From Planobispora rosea (GTDB lineage: Bacteria > Actinomycetota > Actinomycetes > Streptosporangiales > Streptosporangiaceae): DNA of 64,000 nucleotides. Under the pieces are notes generated by a model, which was not told the origin of the DNA, ran no database searches, and worked only from the letters and a program-made list of their open reading frames with translations. The position numbers were made by a program, and so were the translations under genes. Positions 1 to 8,932 of the stretch are shown here, in pieces; positions within the stretch are counted from its first letter, which is position 1, and every line of letters starts with the position of its first letter. The stretch is from positions 62,001 through 126,000 of the forward strand of contig NZ_BMQP01000010.1 of the NCBI RefSeq assembly GCF_014648175.1, written 5' to 3'.

Positions 1-43
1 TTGTTGGACGGCCCGTCGAATGCCGTGTAATTATCTACTTACT

Positions 44-961
44 ATGGCGAGCATCGAAGACATCGTCGTCCAGCCCCCGCACACCGCCACCTGGCTGGTG
101 CACATCGACCGCTCCATGTGGGTGGGCGGGGTCCGGGGCCTCATGCTCCAGGCCCTCCACCCGCTCGCGATGCGCGGGGTCTGGCAGAACTCCGACTTCC
201 GGCGGGACCCGTTCGGCCGGCTGCGCCGTACCGCGGACTTCGTGGGCCGGGTCACCTTCGGCAGCCCGGACGAGGCCGACGAGATCGGCCGCCGGGTCCG
301 GGTCATCCACCGGAGCCTGCGAATCGACGATCCCGACACCGGCAGGACGCACCGGGTGGACGACCCGGAGCTGCTGCTGTGGGTGCACTGCGCCGAGGTC
401 TCGTCCTACCTGTCCGTGGCGCGGCGGGCCGGCCTCGGACTCACCGACCGGCAGGCCGACCGCTACCTCGCCGAGCAGCGGCGCAGCGCGACCTACGTGG
501 GGCTGCACGCCGAGGACGTGCCGGGCTCGCTGGCGGAGATGGACGCCTACTTCGCGCAGGTACGGCCGCGGCTGAAGGTCACCCCCGAGGCCGCCGAGAC
601 CGTCCGCTTCCTGCTGTGGCCCCGGCTCCCGGCCGAGCTGCGCATGCTGAACCCGGGCAAGCCGGTCTACTTCCCGTTCGGCGCGCTGTGCCATCTCTCG
701 CTGCCCCGCTGGGCCAGGCGGATGTACGGCGTGCTGCCCGAGGTGCCGGACGGCACGGTGACCGCGGCGCTCAAGGCGTTCCGGCTGGGCATGAACGCCC
801 TCCCCGAGCCCGTCCACGACCGCGCGTTCATGCCGTCCACCCGGGCCATGCTCGACGCCTCCCGGCGGCGGCTGGGCGCGGCGGGCTACGACGTGAGCCG
901 GGGCCTGAAGGGCCTGACCGACCCCCGTCGCTGGCCCGAGGGCGTCGCGAAGGCCGCCTGA
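44..961 (+). CDS. Oxygenase MpaB-family protein (DUF2236)
   Basis: A 305-residue cytosolic protein recognised as DUF2236/MpaB-like from the N-terminal segment ending in ALHPLAMRGVW followed by DFRRDPFGRL, and by conserved His/Arg/Trp positions through the helical core (LWVHCAEVSSY near residue 120). The family is related to the latex-clearing and mycophenolic-acid oxygenases and is thought to bind haem b; the substrate in actinomycetes is mostly unknown. An in-frame ATG at 20 would add eight residues (MPCNYLLT); the ATG at 44 is preferred because family similarity begins at once there. It stands alone, convergent with the nuclease gene 22 bp downstream. Family call is confident, reaction unknown. 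Confidence 0.8.
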   Translation: MASIEDIVVQPPHTATWLVHIDRSMWVGGVRGLMLQALHPLAMRGVWQNSDFRRDPFGRLRRTADFVGRVTFGSPDEADEIGRRVRVIHRSLRIDDPDTGRTHRVDDPELLLWVHCAEVSSYLSVARRAGLGLTDRQADRYLAEQRRSATYVGLHAEDVPGSLAEMDAYFAQVRPRLKVTPEAAETVRFLLWPRLPAELRMLNPGKPVYFPFGALCHLSLPRWARRMYGVLPEVPDGTVTAALKAFRLGMNALPEPVHDRAFMPSTRAMLDASRRRLGAAGYDVSRGLKGLTDPRRWPEGVAKAA

Positions 962-983
962 ACCCGGCGGGCCGGGCGCTCAC

Positions 984-1943
984 TCACTCGGCCAGGCCGT
1001 CCCAGGGGGCCTTGTCGGGGGCCGCGGCCCGGCCGTCGGGGCAGTGACGGCGGAAGTCGCACCAGGAGCACAGGGGACCGGTGTTCGGCGGGAAGAGCGC
1101 GTCGATCTCCGGCGGGACCTCGGGCGGCGCCTGGACCGCACCCGCGGAACCCGCCGGACGGGAACCGGAACGGCCCGCCGTACGGGAGCCCTGCCGCCGG
1201 GTGCCCGCCGTACCGGAATCCGCGGAGCCTGCGGAGCCCGCCCAGGCCCGGTACCCCTCGTCGGCCTCGGCCGCCTCGGTCCCGATCTCCTCGGCCCGGC
1301 TCAGATGGCGGGCCAGGGACTCGTCGGTGTGCTCCCACTCGACGACCTCGCCGGTCGGCAGGTGGTGGAGCTCGACCTTCCGGCACGGACGGCGCAGCAT
1401 GCGGGAGGAGGCGACGGCGTAGACCGCCAGCGCGAGCGAGGTCCGGGCGTCGTCGGCCGTCAGCGGCCGGCGGCCCGTCTTGTAGTCGACCACGACCAGC
1501 TCCTCGCCCCGCAGGTCGAGCCGGTCGACCCGGCCCGAGAGCGCGAGGACGGACGTGCGGGTGGCCACGGTCCGCTCCACGCCGACGGGCTCGGCGGAGG
1601 GGTCGAGGGTCCCGGCGTACCCCGTGACCATCCCCCGCGCCCGTTCACGCCAGGCGGCCGACTGCTCCGCGTCGCGGAACCCGTCGTTGATCCACGCGTT
1701 GCCGAGGAGGACCCCCGCCATCTGCGGAGTCCGCCGGTCGTACGGCTCCCGCCACCAGGCGGCCAGGGCGTTGTGCACGCTCACGCCGACGCTGTTGTGC
1801 GCCCACCTGGGTCCCCGCTGCGGAGCCGGCCGGTCCAGGTAGGTGAACCGGTAGCGCCGGGGGCAGTCCAGCCAGGTGTTCAACCTCGACGGGGTGCAGG
1901 AGTACAGCCGCCGCGGCATGTCCTCCAGGGGCAGCTGGTCCAT
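984..1943 (-). CDS. RecB-family PD-(D/E)XK nuclease with Fe-S cysteines
   Basis: A 319-residue single-domain nuclease. The catalytic core is visible as GRVDRLD (about 137-143) and VVDYKTG (about 151-157), the D...DxK signature of RecB/AddB/Cas4-type exonucleases. One cysteine near residue 27 (LDCPRR) and a C-terminal cluster (CSWCDFRRHC) have the layout of the AddB/Cas4 [4Fe-4S] staple that ties the two ends of the fold together. A low-complexity Gly/Ser/Arg/Ala stretch (about 235-270) interrupts the C-terminal half. The start is 5 nt after the stop of the MBL-fold gene, so the two are probably co-transcribed. No helicase is fused or adjacent. DNA processing is the likely role; the pathway is unknown. 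Confidence 0.8.
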   Translation of the reverse strand: MDQLPLEDMPRRLYSCTPSRLNTWLDCPRRYRFTYLDRPAPQRGPRWAHNSVGVSVHNALAAWWREPYDRRTPQMAGVLLGNAWINDGFRDAEQSAAWRERARGMVTGYAGTLDPSAEPVGVERTVATRTSVLALSGRVDRLDLRGEELVVVDYKTGRRPLTADDARTSLALAVYAVASSRMLRRPCRKVELHHLPTGEVVEWEHTDESLARHLSRAEEIGTEAAEADEGYRAWAGSAGSADSGTAGTRRQGSRTAGRSGSRPAGSAGAVQAPPEVPPEIDALFPPNTGPLCSWCDFRRHCPDGRAAAPDKAPWDGLAE

Positions 1944-1948
1944 GCGGA

Positions 1949-2662
1949 CTAGTCGCCGTCCAGGTTCAGCCGGATCCCGGCCGCGCGCGTCCCGTCGGTC
2001 AGCGGGCCCTCCTGCTCGGGCTCGGCGGCGCCGGTCAGCCCGCCGGACAGCCAGGAGTCGAACTTCGGCTCCAGCTCGCCGATGACCGTCTCCTCACCGT
2101 GCGCGGGCAGCACGCGGGTGCTGTGGCTCAGGGTGAACAGCCGCCCGCCGATCGTGCTGAGCTGGTCGGCCAGCGCGGGGTACTCGCCGTTGACCTTGCC
2201 GGGGCCGTCGGCCAGCAGCGTCTTGCCGGTGAAGACCGCGTCCAGTTCCTCGCAGAAGAGCGAGATGCCGCCGTGGGTGAAGCCGGGGGTCGCCATGACC
2301 TCCAGCTCGACGTCGGCGACGGCGAACACGCCCTCGTCCTCCAGCTCGATGTCGGGCCAGGTGTCGGGCCAGGTCCGGCGCCACAGCGGCTTGTCCTTGG
2401 GATGCATGGCGATCACGGCCTCGTCCCGGGCGGCCACCTCGATGGCCGCGCCGACGTGGTCGGGCAGGCCGTGGGTGCAGATGACGGCGAGCACCTCCCG
2501 GTCGCCGACCTTGTCCAGGATCTTCTCCGCGTCATGCCCGGCGTCGATGACAATGACCTCCTCGTCGTCACCGACGATCCAGGTGTTGTTCTCGACCTTG
2601 TGCTCGACGCCGTCGACATCGACGACGCCCTCGGTCACCACTCGCTCGATACGCGCTGTCAC
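1949..2662 (-). CDS. MBL-fold metallo-hydrolase with an altered metal motif
   Basis: A 237-residue metallo-beta-lactamase-fold protein: beta strands leading to VIVIDAGHD, then the loop ICTHGLPDH, a downstream metal-ligand region (ATPGFTHGGIS, about 118-128), FTGKTLL with a conserved Asp position, and a late LPAHGEET. The usual HxHxDH motif reads H64-G-L66-P-D68-H69, so the second histidine, normally a zinc ligand, is Leu. The other ligands look present. Start is GTG. It lies just upstream of the RecB-type nuclease. Typical relatives are glyoxalase-II-like thiolesterases, but with the altered motif the activity cannot be assumed. Confidence 0.8.
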   Translation of the reverse strand: MTARIERVVTEGVVDVDGVEHKVENNTWIVGDDEEVIVIDAGHDAEKILDKVGDREVLAVICTHGLPDHVGAAIEVAARDEAVIAMHPKDKPLWRRTWPDTWPDIELEDEGVFAVADVELEVMATPGFTHGGISLFCEELDAVFTGKTLLADGPGKVNGEYPALADQLSTIGGRLFTLSHSTRVLPAHGEETVIGELEPKFDSWLSGGLTGAAEPEQEGPLTDGTRAAGIRLNLDGD

Positions 2663-2694
2663 GTTTCAGAACTTTACTGCCCGCAGCACACTGT

Positions 2695-2728
2695 GTTGAT
2701 AGCGATGCTGCGTTGATAGCGATGCTGC
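2695..2728. repeat. 17-bp tandem duplication downstream of marC
   Basis: Two adjacent identical 17-bp units (GTTGATAGCGATGCTGC) at 2695-2711 and 2712-2728, ending 9 bp beyond the marC stop codon, which is read on the minus strand at 2738. One of several short tandem duplications at minus-strand 3' ends in this window. Confidence 0.85.
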
Positions 2729-2737
2729 GCGTCGCGG

Positions 2738-3352
2738 TTATCCCGTCTTCAGGAGGGTGCGGACCGCGGTGATGATGAGCTGCACGGCCAGCGCCGAGAG
2801 CAGCAGGCCGGCGATGCGGGTGACGAGCTCGATGCCGTTCTCCTTGATGACCCGGACGATTCCCACCGAGAACCGCATGAACACCCAGAGCAGGATGTGG
2901 ACGGCCGCGATCGCCAGGGCGAGGGACAGGATGCCGCCGCTCTTGGCCTCCGCCTGCTGGGAGAAGACGATCGTCGCGACGATCGCGCCGGGCCCGGCGA
3001 GCAGGGGTGTGCCGAGCGGGACGAGCGCGACGTTCACGTTGGACTTCATCGTGTTGGCCGGCGGCTCGGTCTCCCCGGTGAGCAGCTGGAGGGCGACCAG
3101 CAGCAGGAGCAGGCCGCCGGCGATCTGCATGGCCGGGACCTCGACGTGCAGGTAGCCGAGGATCGCCTGGCCGAAGACCGCGAAGACGACGATGAGGCAG
3201 AACGCGACGATGGGCGCCTGCCAGGCGACCCGCTTGCGCTCGGCCGTGCCGCGGCCGCTGGTGTAGGCCAGGAAGAGGGGGATGACGCCGGGCGGGTCCA
3301 TGATGACGAACATCGTGACGAACGCCTCGACGAAGAACTGGACATCGAACAC
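2738..3352 (-). CDS. MarC-family inner-membrane protein
   Basis: A 204-residue integral membrane protein with about six hydrophobic helices and the MarC/NAAT signature MDPPGVIPLFL near the N-terminus plus GTPLLAGPGAI in the fourth helix region. MarC proteins are widespread; the original link to multiple antibiotic resistance was withdrawn, and some archaeal members carry neutral amino acids, so substrate is open. The length is normal for the family. The gene lies 43 bp downstream of the DUF6758 gene on the same strand and may form an operon with it. A 17-bp tandem repeat follows its stop codon. Confidence 0.85.
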   Translation of the reverse strand: MFDVQFFVEAFVTMFVIMDPPGVIPLFLAYTSGRGTAERKRVAWQAPIVAFCLIVVFAVFGQAILGYLHVEVPAMQIAGGLLLLLVALQLLTGETEPPANTMKSNVNVALVPLGTPLLAGPGAIVATIVFSQQAEAKSGGILSLALAIAAVHILLWVFMRFSVGIVRVIKENGIELVTRIAGLLLSALAVQLIITAVRTLLKTG

Positions 3353-3395
3353 GGATCCCCCCTGAAATCATCCAGGGGGGAAGCGTAGTGGCCGG

Positions 3396-4037
3396 TCAGG
3401 TCTTCTCCCCGCCCAGGCGGGGAGAGAACGCCCCGAACGGAAGCTCGTACGCCTGGCCGTCGTCACGCAGATCGCGCAGGGAGAGCTCGGCGAGGGCGAT
3501 CAGGCAGCCCGCCTCGGCGGGCCAGGCGATGGTCCACAACCAGTCCCCCAGGGCCTCGCCCGCGTAGGCCGCCCGGTCGGAGCCGGAGTCCACGCACCAG
3601 AGCGCGGCCGGATGACCCTTCACGTCGATCTTCGCGTGCGGCGGGCCGTCGCCGAACCCGTCTCCCGGGTCGGGTCCCTCCAGCCCGGCGAACGCCGCGC
3701 CGAGCCCGATGCCGGGCTCCTCAGCGATGATCAGAAGGTCTGCGGGCCCGTGGGTCACCGAGGGTCCGGAGAGCGCCACGACGGTGGCCCTGCCCCCGCT
3801 GCGCTCATCGCCCACCTCGGCGAAACCGGTGACCAGCCAGCCGGTCGGGAGCGGCCACGGCAACCAGACCGGCACGCGGGCGTTCTGGCTGATCGCCTCC
3901 ACGGCGGCCGCCGACGGGTGTCTCGGCGGCTGGAGCGGCAGGACGTCACCGTGCAGGCCACACCGCCAAGCGCTTGACCAAGCACTCGGCGGACGGAGCG
4001 GGCCGAAACAGCGTGGGCAGGTAGGCGAGGCTCTCAC
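3396..4037 (-). CDS. DUF6758-family conserved protein
   Basis: A 213-residue soluble protein of a conserved actinobacterial family. It starts RASPTCPRCFGPL with a further Cys about 16 residues on (WRCGLHG), which looks like a small N-terminal zinc ribbon. The rest is a predicted alpha/beta domain with conserved WLPWPLPTGW, PADLLIIAEEPGIGLGA and KIDVKGHPAALW segments. Start is GTG. The gene precedes marC. No function has been established for the family as far as I know; the zinc ribbon is inferred from the cysteine spacing. Confidence 0.7.
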   Translation of the reverse strand: MRASPTCPRCFGPLRPPSAWSSAWRCGLHGDVLPLQPPRHPSAAAVEAISQNARVPVWLPWPLPTGWLVTGFAEVGDERSGGRATVVALSGPSVTHGPADLLIIAEEPGIGLGAAFAGLEGPDPGDGFGDGPPHAKIDVKGHPAALWCVDSGSDRAAYAGEALGDWLWTIAWPAEAGCLIALAELSLRDLRDDGQAYELPFGAFSPRLGGEKT

Positions 4038-4111
4038 GACTACCCACGGTGCGCTCCTGGCGACCCTTGAGTCAAGGCCGGAGCCCGTTATCCAGCCGTA
4101 ATCTTGTCCAT

Positions 4112-4531
4112 GTGCGCGTAAATTGTGTGGGAGCGATCATCTTTGACAGCTCTGGACGGATGCTGCTCGTACGCCGCGGGCACCCGCCGGGGGAGGGGCT
4201 CTGGTCCGTTCCGGGCGGCCGTGTCGAGCCCGGCGAGTCCGACGCGGAGGCCGTCGTCCGCGAGGTCCGGGAGGAGACCGGGCTGACGGTCGCGGTCGGC
4301 AGGTTGGCGGGCACCGTGGACCGTCCCGCGCCGGGGGGCGCCGTCTACGAGATCCGCGACTACCTGGCGGAGGTGACCGGCGGCACGCTCACCGCCGGTG
4401 ACGACGCCGCCGAGGCCCGCTGGTTCGGCCCCGGCGAGCTTCCGCGTCTGCCACTCGTTCCCGGTCTGCTGGAGGTCCTCTCCGGATGGGCGCTCATCGA
4501 TCCGCCGCCAGGGTCGAGCGCCACAGGGTGA
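4112..4531 (+). CDS. Nudix hydrolase
   Basis: A 139-residue Nudix protein with a complete Nudix box: G at the start of GRVEPGESDAEAVV, followed by REVREETGL, matching GX5EX7REUXEEXGU. It should hydrolyse a nucleoside diphosphate linked to X; the substrate cannot be told. Longer in-frame starts exist from 4049, but GTG 4112 is preferred: a TAATCT hexamer lies exactly 7 nt before it, as expected for a leaderless transcript, and the Nudix beta strand (VNCVGAIIFD) begins immediately. The 3' end overlaps the convergent beta-propeller gene by 38 bp. Confidence 0.88.
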   Translation: MRVNCVGAIIFDSSGRMLLVRRGHPPGEGLWSVPGGRVEPGESDAEAVVREVREETGLTVAVGRLAGTVDRPAPGGAVYEIRDYLAEVTGGTLTAGDDAAEARWFGPGELPRLPLVPGLLEVLSGWALIDPPPGSSATG

Positions 4532-7500
4532 GATGGTCGGCGTCGTAGGTGGTGGACCGGCCCAGGGCCACCACCTGGTCACCGGAGACCGCGACGGCCG
4601 TGAGCCACTGGGCGCCGTCCCCGGCGAGCCGGCCCTCGGTGGGCTCGTGCCGCTGCCACGACAGCCCGTCCTCGGAGGTCCAGGCCGCGCTGTCGCCCTC
4701 GCCCGGCACCCCCTGCCGGCCCACCGCCACCACGCCGTCCGGGGTCGCCGCCAGGTCGAGGACGGCGGCCGCCCCGTCGGGTGAGAGCCAGGCCGTCCGC
4801 CACGTCGCCCCGTTGTCCCGGGAGACCGCGCCGAACGCCCGCGGCCCCTGCGCGGTCTCCGCCGTTCCGACCGCGACGACCTGGCCGCCGTAGGTGACCA
4901 CGTGCCGCAGCCCGGCGGCGGTCGCCCCAGCGGGCAGGAGGGGTTTGCGCGCGGTCCAGTTCACGCCGTCGGCCGAGACCCACACCACTCCGGTCTCCTG
5001 CGTGCCCGCGCCGGAACCGCCGACCGCCATGTACCCGGAGGAGGTCGGTGAGACGTCGTGCAGGCGCACACCCGCGCCGCCCGCCGGCAGCCTGCCCACC
5101 CGGGTGTAACGCTTCAGGTCGGTGGAGAACCACAGGACGGCCGTGGTCGAGCCCAGGTCGCTCTCCTCTCCGGCGAGAACGTAGCCGGACGGGCCGCCCG
5201 CGACCGCGTGCGCTGCGAGGAAGGAGCCGTCCCCCCGCGCGAGGGAATCCGTGATCGGCACCCTGCGCCAGCTCCGGCCGTCGGTGGAGACGACGAGAAG
5301 CGGTTCGGTGGAGGAGACGCTGCTCATCGTGCTGCCCACGGCCAGCCAGCCCCGCCTGCCGTACGTCACGTCGCCGAGCGCCTGCCAGTGCTCGCCGCCG
5401 AGGATCTGCGCGGGCCCGGCGGGCTTCCACGCCTCGCCGTCCTCGCTGGTCCAGATCCCGGCGTCGCCGGAGGCCGCACCGACCGCGACGAACCTGCCGT
5501 CCCCGGCGGCCAGCCCGGCCGTCTCGCGCGCGACCCGGTTCAGGCCCTCGATCGTGTCCAACGGGACCGCCTTCGCCTCGCCCCCCTTGGCCGCCGCGAT
5601 CAGGACGAGCCGGTTGTCCACGCCGACCGTGCGCTGGTCGCCGCCGACGACGAGCGTGCCCTCGTCGGAGACCGTCAGCGCCCGCAACGCGCCCGACACC
5701 GTGCCGAGATCGGTGGAGCGGGCCCACACCCGGCCGTCCCGGCTGGTGTAGACGACATAGCGCTCCGGTCCCGACTCCGCGACCGCGAACGCCCCGCTGG
5801 AGGAGGACGTCAGGCGCTTGACCCCCGACCCCTGCGGGTCCAGCCCCTCGATGACGCCGCAGCGGTCCCAGGACCCGCCGTCGGCCGAGCAGTGGACGGG
5901 CACCTCGCCCTCGGCGGTGCTCTGCTGGGTGGGGACCGCCACGAAACGGTTCCCGGCCACGGCGAGCGTGCCCGGCTGCGGGACGACGCCGTCCAGTTCC
6001 CTCCCGGCCCGGATCCAGGACCTCCCGCCGTCTCCGGAGCGCAGGACGATCGAGGACCGTTTCCCGCCCGCGGGCTCGGCCAGCGCGACCACGGCGTCAC
6101 CGCGGGCGGTCACGGCCCGCAGCCCCCGCGCCTCGTCGGGCGCGCCGAGGTCGCGTCCCCGCACGCGGGTCCATCTCTGCCCGTCGGGCGAGGTCCACGC
6201 CACCGGCCCGTGGGTGCCGTCGTCGAGGATCGTGACACCGACCGCGACGAACCCGGACGAGGTCCGGGCGAGATCCACGATCTCGTCCCCGGCCTCGAAG
6301 GCGGTCAGCCCCTGGGGGTTCACCGGGTTCCAGTTCTGGCCGTCGGAGCTGGTCCACAGGCTCGGCGGGACGCTCGGCGACTCGTTCCCGGCGGCGAGCC
6401 AGCGACCGTCGCCGCCCGCCACCAGCCCGACCGTGGTCGGCCCGGCCTCCTGCCCCACCGGCCCGCTGACCTTGCCGAGCCGCCAGGTGGTACCGCCGTC
6501 GGAGGACACCAGGAACAGCGGCCGGCGGACGGGGTCGGTCCGGTCACTCCCCACGGCGACCACGGTGAAGCCCGCCGAGGCGAGGTCGTTGAGCACCTGG
6601 CTGGAGCCGTCCGCGCCGTCGGCGATCGGGGACACGAAGCTCTCGTCCCCCGACTGGAAATCGTCTCCGACCAGGCGCAGGCCGGTCGTGAACGGGCTGC
6701 TCACCCAGCCCCACAGCACCAGCCCTCCGCCGACCGCGGCGGTCAGGACGAGGACCAGCAGGAAGGGGATCATCAGGCCCCGGCCGCGCCTGCTCCTCGT
6801 CGGAGTGGAACGGCGTACGGCCGACGGCGCCGCGGCGGCACGGTGGTGACGCCCGCCGCTGGGGCCGCGCCTGCGGGGCGGGCCCGAGGCGACCAGCCGG
6901 TCCGGCCGGGCCGGACGCCCCCCGGGCGGGCGCCCGACCCGCCGTACCGGTTCGAAGTCGTCGAGATCGTCGGGCCCGTCATGCTCCGCCGGGCGGGGAG
7001 CCGTACCCTCCGGGCTCCGCGGTTCGGAGGGCAGGTCCCCCATCGGCCTGACCGGCCTCACCGATTCGTGCCGCTCCGGGACGGGAATCCCCGCAGTCTC
7101 CGGGGTCTCCGGGGTCTCGGCCCCGGCCGCGGTCTCGCCGGTGGACGCCCGTTCCCGCGGTGGTCCCGAGGCCACCAGCCGGTCCGGCCGGGGCCGCCGG
7201 AACCGCAGGGTCCCCTCTTCCTGCTCCCGGGTCCCCTCTTCCTGCTCCCGGACCTCCTCAGACCGCCGGGGCTGTCGCGGCGGGCCCGAGGCGACCAGCC
7301 GGTCCGGCCGGTCCACCATTCTGCGGCGCGGTCTCGGCCCGGCGTCCTCGTTCCCCTCTCCGGGCCCCTCTCCGGGCCCCTCTCCGGGCCCCTCTCCGGG
7401 CTCCGCGGACCCCGCCGCCCCCGGAGGCCGCTCCGCCGCGCCCGGAGACCGGCCGGGGGTCTCGGAAGTGGGCGGTCCGCCGGTGCCCGTGGAGCCCGCG

Positions 7501-7781
7501 GCGGGCGTGTAGGGCTGGGCGTAGGGGCGGCGGCGCTCGGTGGGCGGGCGTGGCGGGTCGGGCTCGTCCGGTGCCGGGGCGGCGAAGGGCGGGGACATCC
7601 ACGGGGAGGACAGCGGCAGTCCCCGGGTGCGGTCGTCGGAGGGACCCGGCGGGGAGTGCTGGATCGTCGGCGGGGACGGGTGGGACTCCTGGGACCCGCT
7701 CGTGTGCGCCGTGCTGTCGGGCGCGCCGTCGTCATCCGGCCGCCATTCTCGCGAGCGCGGGTCGTGAGGGCCCGAGGCCAC
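4494..7781 (-). CDS. Membrane-anchored multi-Asp-box beta-propeller protein
   Basis: A 1095-residue protein in three parts. Residues 1-330 are Pro/Gly/Arg/Glu-rich and probably disordered and cytoplasmic, with three copies of PDRLVASGPPR (about 155, 195, 290) and short Glu/Gly repeats. One membrane helix follows (about 334-358, LMIPFLLVLVLTAAVGGG), then about 735 extracellular residues made of Asp-box/BNR-like motifs such as SSDGGTTW, SSDGQNW, SPDGQRW, SGDGGRSW, SEDGEAW, SADGVNW and SRDNGATW. I count about twelve, enough for two propellers. Start: the second of two nearby GTGs is used because AGGAGG lies 8 nt before it. The gene stands alone. No catalytic sialidase residues were recognised, so a binding or sensing role is the better guess. 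Confidence 0.8.
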   Translation of the reverse strand: MASGPHDPRSREWRPDDDGAPDSTAHTSGSQESHPSPPTIQHSPPGPSDDRTRGLPLSSPWMSPPFAAPAPDEPDPPRPPTERRRPYAQPYTPAAGSTGTGGPPTSETPGRSPGAAERPPGAAGSAEPGEGPGEGPGEGPGEGNEDAGPRPRRRMVDRPDRLVASGPPRQPRRSEEVREQEEGTREQEEGTLRFRRPRPDRLVASGPPRERASTGETAAGAETPETPETAGIPVPERHESVRPVRPMGDLPSEPRSPEGTAPRPAEHDGPDDLDDFEPVRRVGRPPGGRPARPDRLVASGPPRRRGPSGGRHHRAAAAPSAVRRSTPTRSRRGRGLMIPFLLVLVLTAAVGGGLVLWGWVSSPFTTGLRLVGDDFQSGDESFVSPIADGADGSSQVLNDLASAGFTVVAVGSDRTDPVRRPLFLVSSDGGTTWRLGKVSGPVGQEAGPTTVGLVAGGDGRWLAAGNESPSVPPSLWTSSDGQNWNPVNPQGLTAFEAGDEIVDLARTSSGFVAVGVTILDDGTHGPVAWTSPDGQRWTRVRGRDLGAPDEARGLRAVTARGDAVVALAEPAGGKRSSIVLRSGDGGRSWIRAGRELDGVVPQPGTLAVAGNRFVAVPTQQSTAEGEVPVHCSADGGSWDRCGVIEGLDPQGSGVKRLTSSSSGAFAVAESGPERYVVYTSRDGRVWARSTDLGTVSGALRALTVSDEGTLVVGGDQRTVGVDNRLVLIAAAKGGEAKAVPLDTIEGLNRVARETAGLAAGDGRFVAVGAASGDAGIWTSEDGEAWKPAGPAQILGGEHWQALGDVTYGRRGWLAVGSTMSSVSSTEPLLVVSTDGRSWRRVPITDSLARGDGSFLAAHAVAGGPSGYVLAGEESDLGSTTAVLWFSTDLKRYTRVGRLPAGGAGVRLHDVSPTSSGYMAVGGSGAGTQETGVVWVSADGVNWTARKPLLPAGATAAGLRHVVTYGGQVVAVGTAETAQGPRAFGAVSRDNGATWRTAWLSPDGAAAVLDLAATPDGVVAVGRQGVPGEGDSAAWTSEDGLSWQRHEPTEGRLAGDGAQWLTAVAVSGDQVVALGRSTTYDADHLTLWRSTLAADR

Positions 7782-8269
7782 GCTCAGCACCTCCTCGCAG
7801 GAAGCCTACGTTCCGGTTTCACCGATCACCGGACCGTTCCAGTTATCCACGTGACACTTAACCGCAAACCCCTACGGGAGCGGCAAATCCACGCGACCCT
7901 ACTCCTACCCTGCCCGACCGAAACGATCACCTCTCACCTCCGGGGCAGGACGCACACATCCAGAGCAACATGCTCGGGCCGCCATGACGAGACCTCTCTA
8001 GGGAGATTCATCAGATCATCGTCCGATTTGTCGCTCTTTACGCGCATGATCCGAATTCCCTTGTCCCGGAGGGAGCAGCTGGATCTCACGTCCCGCGTCG
8101 GCGGGACGCTTCGGGACCCTCTGGGGCGCTCCTGGACCCTCTGGGGCGCTCCGGGACCGATCTCGCGAGGAGATTCCGCTGTGATGCCGTTGTGCGGATT
8201 ACTTCACAGACACCCCGGCCGGTGAGACCTTTCATGGGGGCAGTGAAAGCCCAACCCCAGGGAGCAACC
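7782..8269. other. Divergent intergenic region with a 20-bp tandem pair
   Basis: The 488 bp between the divergent propeller and secreted-protein genes hold no convincing ORF. Near its right end a 20-bp unit (GGACCCTCTGGGGCGCTCC plus one base) is repeated at 8114-8133 and 8134-8153, and a third partial GGACC follows. Promoters for both flanking genes must lie here, but no clear -35/-10 pair was assigned. Confidence 0.5.
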
Positions 8270-8932
8270 ATGAAACGGCTGGGGCCCGTTCTCACGCTGA
8301 TAGCCGGTGCGGCGATGGCCGTCGTGCTCGGTGTGCTCAGCGCCGCGACCGCACCCCCGACACAGAGTGTCAACGCACAGGGCGAACCCGCCGTACCGGC
8401 GGCCGAGGCCACCTCGGAGGCGTCGCCCGAACCCAAGCCCACCAAGACCGTCAAGCCCGTCCCGGCCAAGGCCGACTACGCGGGCCGGGTCCAGGGCAAC
8501 GGCGGACTCATCGCCATCTCCATCCGGAACGGCAAGGCCATCGGCTACTTCTGCGACGGCAAGGTCGAGGCCTGGCTCAAGGGCAGGGCCGCCGACGGCC
8601 GGGTGACCCTCTCCGGTCCCGGCAAGGCCTCCGTCGTGGCGGACCTCGGCGGCGGCAAGGCCGCCGGGACGCTGGAGTTCGGAGCCAAGGAGTGGGACTT
8701 CACCGCGCCCACCGTCAAGAAGCCCTCCGGCCTCTACCGGGCCAGCGCGATCGTCCGCGGCGCGCAGGTCCGCGCCGGGTGGATCTACCTTCCCGACGGC
8801 AGCCGGGTCGGCCTGACCGTCGTCGACGACCAGCCCGTCGAGAGCGAGATCCCCGAGCCGGGCGAGAACGCGACCGTCGACGGCGTGGAGGTCGATCCCC
8901 AGGACGTCGACGAGTTCATCGAGGGGTTCTGA
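8270..8932 (+). CDS. Secreted or membrane-anchored protein of unknown function
   Basis: A 220-residue exported protein. The N-terminus (MKRLGPVLTLIAGAAMAVVL and onward) is a signal peptide or anchor, followed by a Pro/Glu/Thr/Lys-rich linker (about 38-65) and a domain of about 120 residues rich in beta strands (YAGRVQGNGGLIAISIRNGK, YFCDGKVEAWLKG, WIYLPDGSRVG). The tail is acidic. ATG 8270 is chosen over the upstream in-frame start at 8192 because GGAG lies 5 nt before it and the signal peptide begins there. Its stop overlaps the start of the next gene (ATGA), so the two are translationally coupled and probably work together at the membrane. Family not recognised. Confidence 0.75.
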   Translation: MKRLGPVLTLIAGAAMAVVLGVLSAATAPPTQSVNAQGEPAVPAAEATSEASPEPKPTKTVKPVPAKADYAGRVQGNGGLIAISIRNGKAIGYFCDGKVEAWLKGRAADGRVTLSGPGKASVVADLGGGKAAGTLEFGAKEWDFTAPTVKKPSGLYRASAIVRGAQVRAGWIYLPDGSRVGLTVVDDQPVESEIPEPGENATVDGVEVDPQDVDEFIEGF

